A stretch of DNA of 47,180 bases from Verrucomicrobiota bacterium (GCA_023433275.1 JAEZDN010000023.1:1-47180), one strand, 5' to 3'. Positions 16,188 to 24,637 are shown, counted from the first letter of the stretch. The notes: generated from the sequence alone by a model not told the origin. Made by a program: numbers and translations.

Positions 16188-16643
16188 TCAGTCGCGGGCG
16201 TCGTTGATCTCGAGCCAGTAGCCGTCGGGGTCCTGAAAATAGATTTGTTTCACGCCATCGACGCGGTTCGTGACGGCCATCTTTTCGCCGGCCCAATTTT
16301 CATAGGGCACATTGGCGGCGTTGAGGCGGGTGATGAAATCGGGGACCGAGGGAACGGTGAAGCACAGGTGCGTGTTCTTTTCCTTGGGCAGGCGCACGGT
16401 CGAGCCGGAGATGATGTGGAGATGGGTCTTGGGTCCGATGAGGTACCACGCATGCCGGCCATCCTTGAATGGTTCGGGAATCGTCGGCAGGCCGAGCACC
16501 TTTTCGTAGAAATCCGCGCTCGTCTTGAGATCGGCCACATAGAAGGCGATGTGGTTGATGCGGGCGGTGATCTCGGCCGCGGGCAACAGAGTGACGGCAG
16601 CGAGGGCCAGCGTCACGACGAGGGAACGGAGGGGCAATTTCAT
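16188..16643 (-). CDS. exported VOC (glyoxalase/bleomycin resistance-fold) protein
   Basis: The ATG at 16643 gives 151 residues with a signal peptide of about 22 residues ending in LLPAA. The mature part is a single VOC unit of two beta-alpha-beta-beta-beta modules. It begins INHIAFYVADLKTSADFYEKVLG and ends YFQDPDGYWLEIND, with metal-ligand candidates in NHI, HLHII, HLCF and WLEI. VOC enzymes bind a divalent metal and act in lyase, isomerase or dioxygenase reactions. Export to the periplasm is unusual for the family. Substrate unknown. It is divergent from the carbonic anhydrase at 16757. Confidence 0.85.
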   Translation of the reverse strand: MKLPLRSLVVTLALAAVTLLPAAEITARINHIAFYVADLKTSADFYEKVLGLPTIPEPFKDGRHAWYLIGPKTHLHIISGSTVRLPKEKNTHLCFTVPSVPDFITRLNAANVPYENWAGEKMAVTNRVDGVKQIYFQDPDGYWLEINDARD

Positions 16644-16756
16644 GGAGTGGGGGTGGGGAGCTCCGAATCGAAATCCGAAACTCGGAAAAGGCACCTGCTT
16701 TCCGTGACTTATTCGGGGATGGACAACCCACGCGCCGTGCCAAGCATCCCGCCCGC

Positions 16757-17404
16757 ATGCCAAGTTTGACGCAACTCTTTGAACAGAACCAAGCATGGGC
16801 CAAGGCGATCAATGCGCGGGATCCGGAGTTTTTCGCGACGCTTTCCCGCCAGCAAAGTCCCGAGTATCTCTGGATTGGGTGTTCCGATTCGCGCGTGCCC
16901 GCCAACGAGATCATTGGCCTGCTCCCCGGCGAAGTATTCGTGCACCGCAATATCGCCAACGTCGTCGTGCATGCGGACCTGAACGCGCTTTCCGTGATCC
17001 AGTTCGCCGTGGATATGCTGAAGGTGAAGCACATCATGGTCGTGGGGCACTATGGTTGCGGTGGCGTCAACGCGGTGTTGCGCTGCCAGCGCGTCGGGCT
17101 GGCCGACAACTGGCTGCGGCATGTGCAGGACGTGAAGGTGAAACACGAAGACTGCCTGTGTCGGTTGCCGGACGAGATCTCGAGGAGCGCCCGTCTCTGC
17201 GAACTGAACGTGATCGAGCAGGTGGCCAACGTCTGTTCCACCACGGTGGTCCAGGATGCCTGGGCGCGCGGGCAGTCGCTCGCCGTGCACGGGTGGGTCT
17301 ATGGCCTGAGTGACGGTCTTATCCGCGACCTCAAGACCTCGGCCAACAGTCCCGAGCAGGCCAGCGCGGTTTACAAGACGGCGGTCGAGTCGCTCAATCG
17401 TTAG
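16757..17404 (+). CDS. can: beta-class carbonic anhydrase
   Basis: The protein is 215 residues, close to E. coli Can (220). Zinc ligands and the catalytic dyad are in their standard places: Cys42-x-Asp44-x-Arg46 in GCSDSRVP, then His98 and Cys101 in VGHYGCGG. It interconverts CO2 and bicarbonate in the cytoplasm, supplying bicarbonate for carboxylation reactions. The start at 16757 fits the family N-terminus (LFEQNQAWA). A VOC gene follows 40 bp downstream on the same strand and may be co-transcribed. Confidence 0.95.
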   Translation: MPSLTQLFEQNQAWAKAINARDPEFFATLSRQQSPEYLWIGCSDSRVPANEIIGLLPGEVFVHRNIANVVVHADLNALSVIQFAVDMLKVKHIMVVGHYGCGGVNAVLRCQRVGLADNWLRHVQDVKVKHEDCLCRLPDEISRSARLCELNVIEQVANVCSTTVVQDAWARGQSLAVHGWVYGLSDGLIRDLKTSANSPEQASAVYKTAVESLNR

Positions 17405-17444
17405 TCGCTTTTCAGCATTCGGTTTTCGCTTACCCCTTAACCCA

Positions 17445-17870
17445 ATGATCCGCCAGCTCGCTCACCTCTGTCTCATGTCCCACCAGCTGCCGGCGATGAC
17501 GGCGTTTTATCGCGACGGGCTGGGATTGCCGATCAAGTTTTCGTTGAAGCACGACGATGGCACGGCGTTCGGTCACTATTTCGAAGCGGGGCACATGAGC
17601 TTCATCGAGATCTTCGATCGCGCCGGGGCGGTGAAACAGTGGGGTGGCGATTCGGAAAAGCTGAAGTCGCACGTCGGAACCCATTTCAATCATTTCTGTT
17701 TCGAGGTGCAGGGGCTCGAGGATTTTTGCGCAAAGATCGCGGCGCGCGGCGTGACGATCGACCGGCCGGTGAAGGTCGGGATGGATCATTCCAAACAGGC
17801 GTGGGTAAAGGATCCCGACGGGAATGTCATCGAGCTGATGGAGTACACGCCGATGAGCATGCAGTTTTGA
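17445..17870 (+). CDS. VOC family protein
   Basis: The ATG at 17445 gives 141 residues. The N-terminus IRQLAHLCLMSHQLPAMTAFY and the C-terminus KDPDGNVIELMEYTP are typical of single-domain glyoxalase-fold proteins. Candidate metal ligands are His7, the Glu in SFIEIF, the His in HFCFEV and the Glu in VIELMEY. There is no signal peptide, unlike the VOC protein at 16188. It could be a lactoylglutathione-lyase-like or related enzyme, but the substrate cannot be assigned. The ORF stays open upstream into the carbonic anhydrase gene; that extension has no VOC similarity. Confidence 0.85.
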   Translation: MIRQLAHLCLMSHQLPAMTAFYRDGLGLPIKFSLKHDDGTAFGHYFEAGHMSFIEIFDRAGAVKQWGGDSEKLKSHVGTHFNHFCFEVQGLEDFCAKIAARGVTIDRPVKVGMDHSKQAWVKDPDGNVIELMEYTPMSMQF

Positions 17871-17881
17871 GAGCGGCTTGA

Positions 17882-17952
17882 GAGGGGCGCAGTCTTGGCT
17901 GCGCCCATCGGGCGGCGAAATTCCCTGGGCGCAGCAAGTCTGCGCCCCTACC
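17882..17952. repeat. two GGGGCGCAG...CTGCGCCC hairpin units
   Basis: The units AGGGGCGCAGTCTTGGCTGCGCCC and CTGGGCGCAGCAAGTCTGCGCCCCTAC-type stems lie about 20 bp apart. The same motif recurs at 21238-21262 and 21353-21375. These are short dispersed palindromes of the intergenic class. Confidence 0.65.
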
Positions 17953-17967
17953 GCGGGGACTGTCCGC

Positions 17968-17996
17968 AAAAAAGCCCGCGGGGAAAACCGCGGGCT
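17968..17996 (-). terminator. intrinsic terminator for efp
   Basis: A 9-bp perfect stem (AGCCCGCGG at 17973-17981, CCGCGGGCT at 17988-17996) is followed on the minus strand by TTTTTTG. It is about 200 nt past the efp stop codon, and no other minus-strand gene lies between. Confidence 0.8.
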
Positions 17997-18060
17997 GGAT
18001 TGAGTGAGCCTCGAGCTTAAGGCCCGGCCTTGCAGCTGATCTCAGGCGGAAACATGCGGT

Positions 18061-18124
18061 CGGATGTAGCGGTCCGGCTTGACCGCGCCCTTTTCTCGCT
18101 GCGGGAACCGAGGGCGTGGACGAG
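18061..18124 (-). repeat. dispersed GC-rich repeat, copy 2 (inverted)
   Basis: The reverse complement reads GTCCACGCCCTCGGTTCCCG, then CAGCGAGAAAAGGGCGCGG, then TCAAGCC. This matches 21267-21331 almost base for base and 1-71 more loosely. Confidence 0.7.
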
Positions 18125-18193
18125 CCACGCCCCTGCAACCGAACAGTTCGACCCCGCACGCTGCGGAATCGAACTCGGATGCATCGTTCCGGC

Positions 18194-18751
18194 TCAGGCG
18201 CGGCCGAGGTAGGAACCGTCGGCGGTGCTGACCTTGATGAGCTCGCCGGCCTTGATGAAGAGGGGGACCTGGACGACGAGGCCGGTCTCCATGGTGGCGG
18301 GTTTCTGGACGTTGGAGGCGGTGTCGCCCTTGATGCCCTCGGAGCTCTCGGCGACCTTGAGGGTGACGGAGGAGGGAATGTCGATGGTCACGGGCGCCTC
18401 GTTGATGAAGAGGACCTCGGCCTTGCCGTTGGCCACGAGGTAGTTCTTGGCGTCGCCGATCATGGCGGCGCTCAGTTCGAAGGTCTCGAAGGTCTCGGGA
18501 TCCATGAACGAATAGGAATCGCGGTCCGCGTAGCTGAATTCGAGGGTGCGGCGGTCGGTGGGGAGAACCTCGACCGGATCGGGAGAATTGAAGCGTTGTT
18601 CCAGCGACTTGCCGTAGCGCAGGTTGCGCATCTTGACCTGCACAAACGCGCGGAGATTGCCCGGGGTGCGGTGCTGGGTCTCCATGATGAGGTGGGGCTC
18701 ACCGTTGAACTTGATGACTTGGCCTTTGCGGAGGTCGTTGGCTGCGGGCAT
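18194..18751 (-). CDS. efp: translation elongation factor P
   Basis: The 185-residue protein has the normal EF-P length and its three beta domains, from LRKGQVIKFNGEPHLIMETQH to the OB-fold ending VSTADGSYLGRA. EF-P binds ribosomes stalled on polyproline and promotes peptide bond formation. The loop that reaches the peptidyl transferase centre reads RTPGNLRAF, so the tip residue is Asn32. The usual residue there is a modifiable Lys (beta-lysyl or 5-aminopentanol) or Arg (rhamnosyl). No modification enzyme (EpmA, EarP, YmfI) is encoded in the window. Transcription probably ends at the terminator at 17968-17996. Confidence 0.95.
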   Translation of the reverse strand: MPAANDLRKGQVIKFNGEPHLIMETQHRTPGNLRAFVQVKMRNLRYGKSLEQRFNSPDPVEVLPTDRRTLEFSYADRDSYSFMDPETFETFELSAAMIGDAKNYLVANGKAEVLFINEAPVTIDIPSSVTLKVAESSEGIKGDTASNVQKPATMETGLVVQVPLFIKAGELIKVSTADGSYLGRA

Positions 18752-19007
18752 GGAGGATTCGGGTCGTAGGGTTCGAGTTTGGAAAGGGGACAGGAATACC
18801 GAGCGGCTTTTGGCGGTGTCAACAGCGGTCTCTCAGTGGGGCTGGCGGGGCGAGTGCTCCGGACGAGCTGCGTTCCGACCCGGGCATGCGTTCACGTTGC
18901 GGAAACGCGGCGCGTCCGGAGGACTCGCCTCACCGTGAGCGCGTTCGTTGGCTGCCTTTCATCTCCAAGCTTGTCATTTCCAAGTGGTTTCCGACAGTGA
19001 GGCACCC

Positions 19008-20339
19008 ATGAAGCAGCGCACCCTTCTGCGCGAGGTCTCCATCAAGGGCAATGCCCTGCACACCGGAGACGCCGTGCATATGACCTTCAAGCCCGCCCCG
19101 GCCAACCACGGGATCGTGTTCAAACGCACCGACCTGCACGGGCACCCCGAGTTGAAGCCGCGGATCGAGCAGGTCACGGACCTGGTGCGCGCCACCACCA
19201 TCCAGGTCGGCCACGCGAAGCTCCACACCGTGGAGCACGTGCTGAGCGCGTTGAGCGGTTGTGGCATCGACAATTTGCTCATCGAACTCGACGCCAGCGA
19301 GCCGCCAATCATGGACGGCTCCGCGCGGGAATTCGTCAAACTGATCCAGCAGGGCGAGCCGGTCGAGCAGGACGCCGATCGCGAGTATTTCGCCGTCACC
19401 GAGACCGTCTCCATCTCACGCGGCAATTCCTCCATCATCGCGCTGCCGTACGATGGCCTGAAGATCACCTGCACCAGCGCCGACGACCGCGGCATTCACA
19501 CGCAGCACCTCTCACTGGTGATCGATCCGGACAGCTACATCACGCAGATCGCCGCCGCGCGCACGTTCACGATTTACGAGGACATCGAGGAGCTCATCAA
19601 GCTCGGCAAGATCAAGGGCGGCAGCCTCGACTGCGCCGTGGTCATCAAGGGCGACAAGATCATCTCGAAGGAGCCGCTGCGCTTTCCGGATGAGTTCGTG
19701 CGCCACAAGATCCTCGATATCATCGGCGACATCGTGCTGCTCGGAATCCCGCTGAAGGCGCATCTGGTCGCGACGCGGCCCGGGCATGCGGCCAACGCCG
19801 AGCTGACGAAGGCGTTGTTCGAGCAATACGAGGCCTGGAAGAAGGGCGGCAAGAAACCGGCCAAGCCCGCGGCGCCCAAGGCGGAGATCGCCACCGAGAC
19901 CACCCTCGACGTGCGCCGGATCCTCGACACGCTGCCGCACCGTTACCCGTTCGTGATGGTCGACCGTGTGGTGGAGATTGGCGAGGATTCGCTCACGGCG
20001 ATCAAGAATGTCACCATCAACGAGCCGTTTTTCCAGGGTCATTATCCCGGCAATCCCGTGATGCCTGGCGTCATGCAGGTGGAGGCGATGGCCCAGGCGG
20101 CCGGCATCCTCCTGCTCCGTCGCGCCAGCATCGAGGGCAAGACCGCGCTGTTCATGAGCTGCGACAAGGTGAAGTGGCGCAAACCCGTGCGGCCGGGCGA
20201 CCAGCTCAGCATCAAGGTCAAGCTGACCAAGGTTCGGGGCACGGTGGCGTGCGCCGAGGGCGAGTGCAGCGTGGGCGGCCAGGTGGTTTCCTCCGCCGAC
20301 CTGATGTTCGCCGTGGTCAACAACGCGGACGTGGACTGA
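19008..20339 (+). CDS. lpxC/fabZ: bifunctional UDP-3-O-acyl-GlcNAc deacetylase / 3-hydroxyacyl-ACP dehydratase (LpxC-FabZ)
   Basis: The 443-residue fusion starts at ATG 19008. Residues 1-270 are LpxC, the committed step of lipid A synthesis, with zinc ligands His77 (TVEHVLSAL), His232 and Asp236 (RHKILDIIGD). A Lys/Pro/Ala linker (277-295) leads to FabZ (about 298-443), which dehydrates 3-hydroxyacyl-ACP. Its active site is His344 (FQGHYPGNPVMPG) and Glu358 (QVEAMAQ). The two activities compete for the 3-hydroxymyristoyl-ACP pool, so joining them fixes their stoichiometry. LpxC-FabZ fusions are known in Bacteroidota and some Verrucomicrobiota. lpxA follows after 5 bp, so the two are co-transcribed. 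Confidence 0.95.
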   Translation: MKQRTLLREVSIKGNALHTGDAVHMTFKPAPANHGIVFKRTDLHGHPELKPRIEQVTDLVRATTIQVGHAKLHTVEHVLSALSGCGIDNLLIELDASEPPIMDGSAREFVKLIQQGEPVEQDADREYFAVTETVSISRGNSSIIALPYDGLKITCTSADDRGIHTQHLSLVIDPDSYITQIAAARTFTIYEDIEELIKLGKIKGGSLDCAVVIKGDKIISKEPLRFPDEFVRHKILDIIGDIVLLGIPLKAHLVATRPGHAANAELTKALFEQYEAWKKGGKKPAKPAAPKAEIATETTLDVRRILDTLPHRYPFVMVDRVVEIGEDSLTAIKNVTINEPFFQGHYPGNPVMPGVMQVEAMAQAAGILLLRRASIEGKTALFMSCDKVKWRKPVRPGDQLSIKVKLTKVRGTVACAEGECSVGGQVVSSADLMFAVVNNADVD

Positions 20340-20344
20340 CACCG

Positions 20345-21130
20345 ATGGCCCGCCAAATTCATCCCACCGCGATCATTGAACCGGGCGCGCAGCTGGGCGA
20401 GCACGTCGTCGTCGGGGCCTATGCCTTCGTTGGCGGCAAGGCCGTCATCGGTGACGGCACGATCCTGCACCACCACGCCAACGTCGAGGGCCGCACCACG
20501 ATCGGCCGGCAGTGCGAGATTTTCCCGTTCTCGTGCGTCGGCACGAAAACGCACGACCTGAAGTACAAGGGCGGCGAACCGGGCCTGGTCGTCGGGGACC
20601 GCAATGTTTTTCGCGAATACGTGAGCGTCCATGGCGCCACCAACGAGGCGGACTACACGCGGATGGGGGATGACAACGTGATGCTCGCGTACAGCCACAT
20701 CGCGCACGATTGCATCGTCGGCAATCACCTGGTCATGAGCGCGCAGTCCGCGCTGGCGGGCCACGTGATCGTCGAGGACCACGTCAACATTGGCTGGGGC
20801 TCGGGCGTGCACCAGTTTTGCCGGGTGGGTTGTCACGCCATGCTCGGTGCGATGTCGAAGGTGGTGCAGGACGTGCCGCCCTTCATCATCGCCGATGGCA
20901 ACGCCGCCATCGCGCGGTCGATCAACAAGGTCGGGCTCGAGCGGCACGAGTTCACGCTGGAGCGCATCGACGCGATCAAGCACGCGTTCCGCCTGTTCTA
21001 TCGTTCGGGTTATAACCGCACGCAGGCGTTCGAGCACATGCGCCAGCACAAGCTCGCGACCGCGCCCGATTTCCAGCACTTCCTGAATTTCGTCACCAAG
21101 AGCGAACGCGGCGTCGTGGCGGGGAAGTAG
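20345..21130 (+). CDS. lpxA: acyl-[ACP]--UDP-N-acetylglucosamine O-acyltransferase
   Basis: The 261 residues match the E. coli enzyme (262). The ATG at 20345 begins the left-handed beta-helix with IHPTAIIEPGAQLGEHVVVG. The hexapeptide repeats run to about residue 190. The catalytic His is His121 in SHIAHDC, matching E. coli His125. The C-terminal helical domain starts near VGLERHEF. LpxA transfers the 3-hydroxyacyl chain to UDP-GlcNAc, the reaction just before LpxC. Five bases separate it from lpxC/fabZ. Confidence 0.95.
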   Translation: MARQIHPTAIIEPGAQLGEHVVVGAYAFVGGKAVIGDGTILHHHANVEGRTTIGRQCEIFPFSCVGTKTHDLKYKGGEPGLVVGDRNVFREYVSVHGATNEADYTRMGDDNVMLAYSHIAHDCIVGNHLVMSAQSALAGHVIVEDHVNIGWGSGVHQFCRVGCHAMLGAMSKVVQDVPPFIIADGNAAIARSINKVGLERHEFTLERIDAIKHAFRLFYRSGYNRTQAFEHMRQHKLATAPDFQHFLNFVTKSERGVVAGK

Positions 21131-21403
21131 GCGCGGCGCGGGCGCGGCGAGGCCGCGCCGGTTAGCGGTTATCGGTTGGATAATGAAAGAAGGCGCCGCC
21201 GTGGACACGTGTCGGGGGTCGCCATTCTGCTTTCTTCGTAGGGGCGCAGCCTTGCTGCGCCTTTCGTCTCGTCCACGCCTTCGGTTCCCGCCGCGAGATG
21301 AGGGCGCGGTCAAGGCGCGCCCCTACATCGAACTGCATGGTTCCGGCTCAGGGCGCTGCAAGTCTGCGCCCCTACGGTCGGACCGCGGGTGGTCGGGCGG
21401 TAT
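21131..21403. repeat. repeat cluster, including dispersed repeat copy 3
   Basis: Between lpxA and the DUF971 gene there is no ORF of merit. The gap holds a GGGGCGCAG..CTGCGCC stem at 21240-21261, the best-preserved copy of the 65-bp dispersed repeat (21267-21331: TCCACGCCTTCGGTTCCCGC to CGCCCCTACATC), and a half unit CTGCAAGTCTGCGCCCCTAC at 21357-21376. A GC-rich palindrome just after the lpxA stop may act as a terminator but has no T-run. Confidence 0.65.
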
Positions 21404-21721
21404 TCAGGCCGACGCCTCGCCGAGCTTGCGCAACAGCTCGTAGGCATAGAGGCCGGTGCGATGGCCGTCGCTGAAATCGAACCGGATCGCGTAGTTGCCG
21501 ACGCGTTCCCAACTCGTCACCTCGACGCCGCGATAGTCCTTCGGGGCCTCGCCGCCATACACTGTGCCAAAGATGTCGCGCTCGCCCTTCACTTCCGCGC
21601 TCGGCGAGTTGGCCCGCAACGTCGCGAACGTGATGTAACTTTCCTGGCCGTCGTCCCAGCGGATGGCGACCTCGGAGCCGATGATTTGGATGTCGGTGGG
21701 AGCGGGCATGCGGGCATTCAT
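21404..21721 (-). CDS. DUF971 family protein (gamma-butyrobetaine hydroxylase N-terminal-like domain)
   Basis: From ATG 21721 the product is 105 residues; ATG 21709 is equally possible. It has the single-domain DUF971 layout: TDIQIIGSEVAIRWDDG, then LRANSPSAEVKGE, then VGNYAIRFDFSDGHRTGLYAYELLRKL. The fold binds zinc in larger relatives. Free-standing members are linked in some genomes to Fe-S cluster or scaffold proteins, but there is no such neighbour here. It lies 45 bp downstream of the Y-family polymerase on the same strand and may share its transcript. Confidence 0.85.
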   Translation of the reverse strand: MNARMPAPTDIQIIGSEVAIRWDDGQESYITFATLRANSPSAEVKGERDIFGTVYGGEAPKDYRGVEVTSWERVGNYAIRFDFSDGHRTGLYAYELLRKLGEASA

Positions 21722-21766
21722 TGCCCGGAGGAGGATGACGTCGAGGCCGAATCGCAATCAGCGGCC

Positions 21767-23158
21767 TCACCAGGCCTCGGGCGCTTTCTGCGGAGGCTTG
21801 GGTTTCTTCAGTCGTCCTTGGAAGCTGCGGTCGATCTCCTCGATCTCGGGCTCGGGGATGCGCGTGAAGGCGATGCGCATCGGGGCGTCCTTCGTGGCGC
21901 CGTGGGCGCCGCCGAGATAGACCGTGTTCTTGCCGAGCACCTTGTTCAAATGGTCGACCGCTTCGAAGAGTTTGCCCCGCGTCTTCTCCGTCTGTTCCTC
22001 GAACAGGTCGGGCGTGTGCAGTTTGAGGTCGATCAGCCCGGTGAGGTGCACCCCGATGCGCAGGGGTGACAGGCGAGAAAAACGGGCGGGGCGCTTCTTC
22101 CACAGGTCGTTCAACGCATGCGTGAGGCGCAGGGTGTCCTGGGTTTCCGTGAGGCGCAGCTCTTCCGACCAGTCGGTGTCGTTGGTGTAGTGCACGGAAA
22201 CGCGGAGCGCGGACGCGTAGCATTTCGAATGGCGCAGGCGCATGGCGGCTTTCTGCAGCAGGCGGTGGAGCACGGCGAGCGCGTCGGGGTGGTTGCGTCG
22301 CGCGGGCGGCAGCACGCTGCCGTGGCCGATGGTCTGACCTTCCTTTTGCTCGAAGTAGGGGAGGTCCTCGCCGTGCAACAGTCGCCAGATCTGCTCGCCG
22401 CGGATGCCGCCCCAGATGCCGCGGAACTCATGCACGTTGGCGGCGTAGAGTTGTGCCATCGTGGTGATGCCATGCTCCTCGAGGCGCCGCTGGATGTTGG
22501 GTCCGATGCCGGAGATGTCCCCGGGTTTCAGGTGCAGGAGTTTTCCGGGAAGATCCTCATCATCGAGGATCACGAGGCCGTCGGGTTTTTGCATGTCCGA
22601 GGCAACTTTTGCCAGGAGCCACGTCGGGGCGATGCCGATGGAACTGCGCAGGAGCGGGCCGACTTGGCGGTGGATGTCGGCCTTGATCTGCTGCGCGAGT
22701 TGCGTGGCCTGCTCGCGGTTGAGGAACGCGTGCAGTTGTGCAGTCACCTCGTCGATCGACTGCATCTTGGTCTCGGGGACGTGGGCCCGGATGACCTCGG
22801 CCAGCGCGCGGTGATATTGGATGTAGGTCTCGGGGCGGGCCTCGACGATGACGATGCCGGGGCAAAGCTTGCGGGCGTCGGCCACGCGGGCATTGCGGGT
22901 CAGACCCATGGCCTTGGCCTCGAGGCTGACGGCGACGCAGCCGGTGGTTTCCGCCATCACCGGGACGATCCCCACCGGTTTGCCCCGCAATTCGGGTCGC
23001 TCCTGCTGCTCCACCGAGGCGAAGAAGGAGTTGAAGTCGATCGTGAGGTAACGGAGCGGCACGGGAGGAAAGTTGCCGGGAACAGGAGCGAGGCAAGGGA
23101 CTTGTCGGGCGGGCGCTGGAGTCCCGGGGTTGCTCCTGGATTTGGATTCTCTGCGCAT
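21767..23158 (-). CDS. Y-family DNA polymerase (DinB/Pol IV-like)
   Basis: Using ATG 23158 the product is 463 residues. The polymerase core begins with YLTIDFNSFFASVEQQ, carrying the first catalytic Asp. The second acidic site is intact in QSIDEVT, so this is an active translesion polymerase rather than a catalytically dead ImuB. SSIGIAPTWLLAKVASDMQKPDGL and the helix-hairpin-helix ISGIGPNIQRRLEEHG are typical. The little-finger domain follows to the basic C-terminus KKPKPPQKAPEAW, which has no obvious beta-clamp motif. The first 35-40 residues are low-similarity, so the true start may be further in, around the LRYLTID segment. No imuA or dnaE2 is nearby. Confidence 0.85.
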   Translation of the reverse strand: MRRESKSRSNPGTPAPARQVPCLAPVPGNFPPVPLRYLTIDFNSFFASVEQQERPELRGKPVGIVPVMAETTGCVAVSLEAKAMGLTRNARVADARKLCPGIVIVEARPETYIQYHRALAEVIRAHVPETKMQSIDEVTAQLHAFLNREQATQLAQQIKADIHRQVGPLLRSSIGIAPTWLLAKVASDMQKPDGLVILDDEDLPGKLLHLKPGDISGIGPNIQRRLEEHGITTMAQLYAANVHEFRGIWGGIRGEQIWRLLHGEDLPYFEQKEGQTIGHGSVLPPARRNHPDALAVLHRLLQKAAMRLRHSKCYASALRVSVHYTNDTDWSEELRLTETQDTLRLTHALNDLWKKRPARFSRLSPLRIGVHLTGLIDLKLHTPDLFEEQTEKTRGKLFEAVDHLNKVLGKNTVYLGGAHGATKDAPMRIAFTRIPEPEIEEIDRSFQGRLKKPKPPQKAPEAW

Positions 23159-23268
23159 GGCTTGGTCAGGAGGACGATCCCGTTTGAGACCGGGCAAAAA
23201 CCCGGTTTGGTGGACGTGTGCCCGCGCTGCTGGCCGCAGCGCCTTCTTCAACGTCAACCCCCTCCGTC

Positions 23269-24567
23269 ATGCACCTGCCCCCGTCCATCGGTTATTCGCG
23301 CCGTCAATTCCTCAAGACCGGCGCTGCCGCCTCGCTCATTCCGTTACTCGGTTCGGTCACGCCCGTGTTCGCCGCGGGGACGGATCGGATCCGCGTGGGC
23401 CTCGTGGGCTGCGGCGGACGCGGCATTGGCGCCGTGCGCAATTGCCTGGCCGCCGACCCGTCCGTGCAGCTGGTTGCGCTCGGCGATGCCTTTGCGGACG
23501 CCGTGGACGCGGCGATGGCGGAGTTTACGCAGGGTGGCCGCGGCGAAGGCCGGGCCCCGCTGGCGGCGGACCAGTTTGCGGTGACGCGGGAGCGGTGCTT
23601 CACCGGATTCGACGCCTACAAGCAGGTCATCAATTCGGGCATCGACCTGGTGCTGCTGGTCACGCCGCCCCAGTTCCGCCCGATGCACCTGCAGGCGGCC
23701 GTGGATGCGGGCGTGCATGTTTTCATGGAGAAACCCGTGGCGGTGGACCCGGTGGGCGCGCGCCTGGTGATGCGCCTGTCGGAGATTGCGGCGCAGAAGA
23801 GGCTCGCCATCGTGGCCGGCACGCAGCGGCGGCATTCGGCGGATTACCTCGAGGCCATGGCGCGCATCAAGGACGGGGCCATCGGTGAACTCACGGGTGG
23901 ATCGTGTTACTGGATGCAGGAAGGATTGTGGCACCGCGGGCGCAAGGCGGAGTGGAGCGACATGGAATACCAGATGCGCAACTGGCTGTATTTCACGTGG
24001 CTCAGCGGGGATCACATCGTCGAGCAGCACATGCACAACATCGACATCATGAACTGGGCGTTCGGCGGCCCGCCGGTCAAAGCCTACGGCATGGGCGGGC
24101 GCCAGAGCCGGACCGATCCCAAGTACGGTGACGCGTGGGATCATTTTTCCATCGAGTTCGAATACGCCAACGGCGTGCGGGTGCAAAGCATGTGCCGGCA
24201 GGTGCCGGGAACCTCGACACGCGTCAGCGAGCGTCTCACCGGCACGAAGGGCTCGGCGGATCCCTCCGGCACGATTCGCGGCGAGAAGCCGTGGAAATTC
24301 AGCGGAAAGCTGGTGAACCCGTATGATCAGGAACACATTGACCTGATCCGAAGCATTCGGGCCGGCACGCCGTTGAATGAGGGGCGTCAGGTGGCTGAAT
24401 CAACGCTCACCGCCATCCTGGGACGAATGTCAGCCTACACGGGGCGGGAGGTGAGCTATGCGTGGCTGTTGGAAGCATCCAAACTGGATCTCACGCCGCC
24501 GGCATTTGCGTGGGGCGCGGCGCCCGCGGTGACGGTACCGGTGCCGGGTCAGACGCCGCTGATCTAG
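23269..24567 (+). CDS. Gfo/Idh/MocA family oxidoreductase with Tat signal
   Basis: The ATG at 23269 gives 432 residues. The N-terminus carries a Tat motif Ser10-Arg-Arg-Gln-Phe-Leu-Lys16 and a hydrophobic stretch ending in FAA, so the enzyme is exported folded. The Rossmann fold starts RVGLVGCGGRG, and the family motif Glu154-Lys155-Pro156 (MEKPVAVDP) is present. C-terminal features include WLSGDHIVEQHMHNIDIMNWAFGG. Members act on sugars or glycosides with bound NAD(P); exported members are abundant in Verrucomicrobiota and Planctomycetota. Substrate unknown. Divergent from the Y-family polymerase. Confidence 0.92.
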   Translation: MHLPPSIGYSRRQFLKTGAAASLIPLLGSVTPVFAAGTDRIRVGLVGCGGRGIGAVRNCLAADPSVQLVALGDAFADAVDAAMAEFTQGGRGEGRAPLAADQFAVTRERCFTGFDAYKQVINSGIDLVLLVTPPQFRPMHLQAAVDAGVHVFMEKPVAVDPVGARLVMRLSEIAAQKRLAIVAGTQRRHSADYLEAMARIKDGAIGELTGGSCYWMQEGLWHRGRKAEWSDMEYQMRNWLYFTWLSGDHIVEQHMHNIDIMNWAFGGPPVKAYGMGGRQSRTDPKYGDAWDHFSIEFEYANGVRVQSMCRQVPGTSTRVSERLTGTKGSADPSGTIRGEKPWKFSGKLVNPYDQEHIDLIRSIRAGTPLNEGRQVAESTLTAILGRMSAYTGREVSYAWLLEASKLDLTPPAFAWGAAPAVTVPVPGQTPLI

Positions 24568-24584
24568 CCCGTCTCCCTCTTAGT

Positions 24585-24637
24585 CCCAAGCCTTGGTCTC
24601 GCGCCCGTTTCACCCGGAGCGGTCGCGAGAGCTTGGG
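24585..24637. repeat. imperfect inverted repeat after the Gfo/Idh/MocA gene
   Basis: CCCAAGC (24585-24591) and TCTCGCG (24597-24603) pair with CGCGAGA (24624-24630) and GCTTGGG (24631-24637). It lies 18 bp past the stop codon. It could work as a transcription end, but no T-run follows. Confidence 0.45.

Larger units (their letters stand above)
17871..18193. other. 323-bp repeat-filled gap between VOC gene and efp
   Basis: No gene is supported. It contains two GGGCGCAG/CTGCGCCC stem units (17882-17952), the efp terminator (17968-17996) and an inverted copy of the dispersed repeat (18061-18124). Confidence 0.6.
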
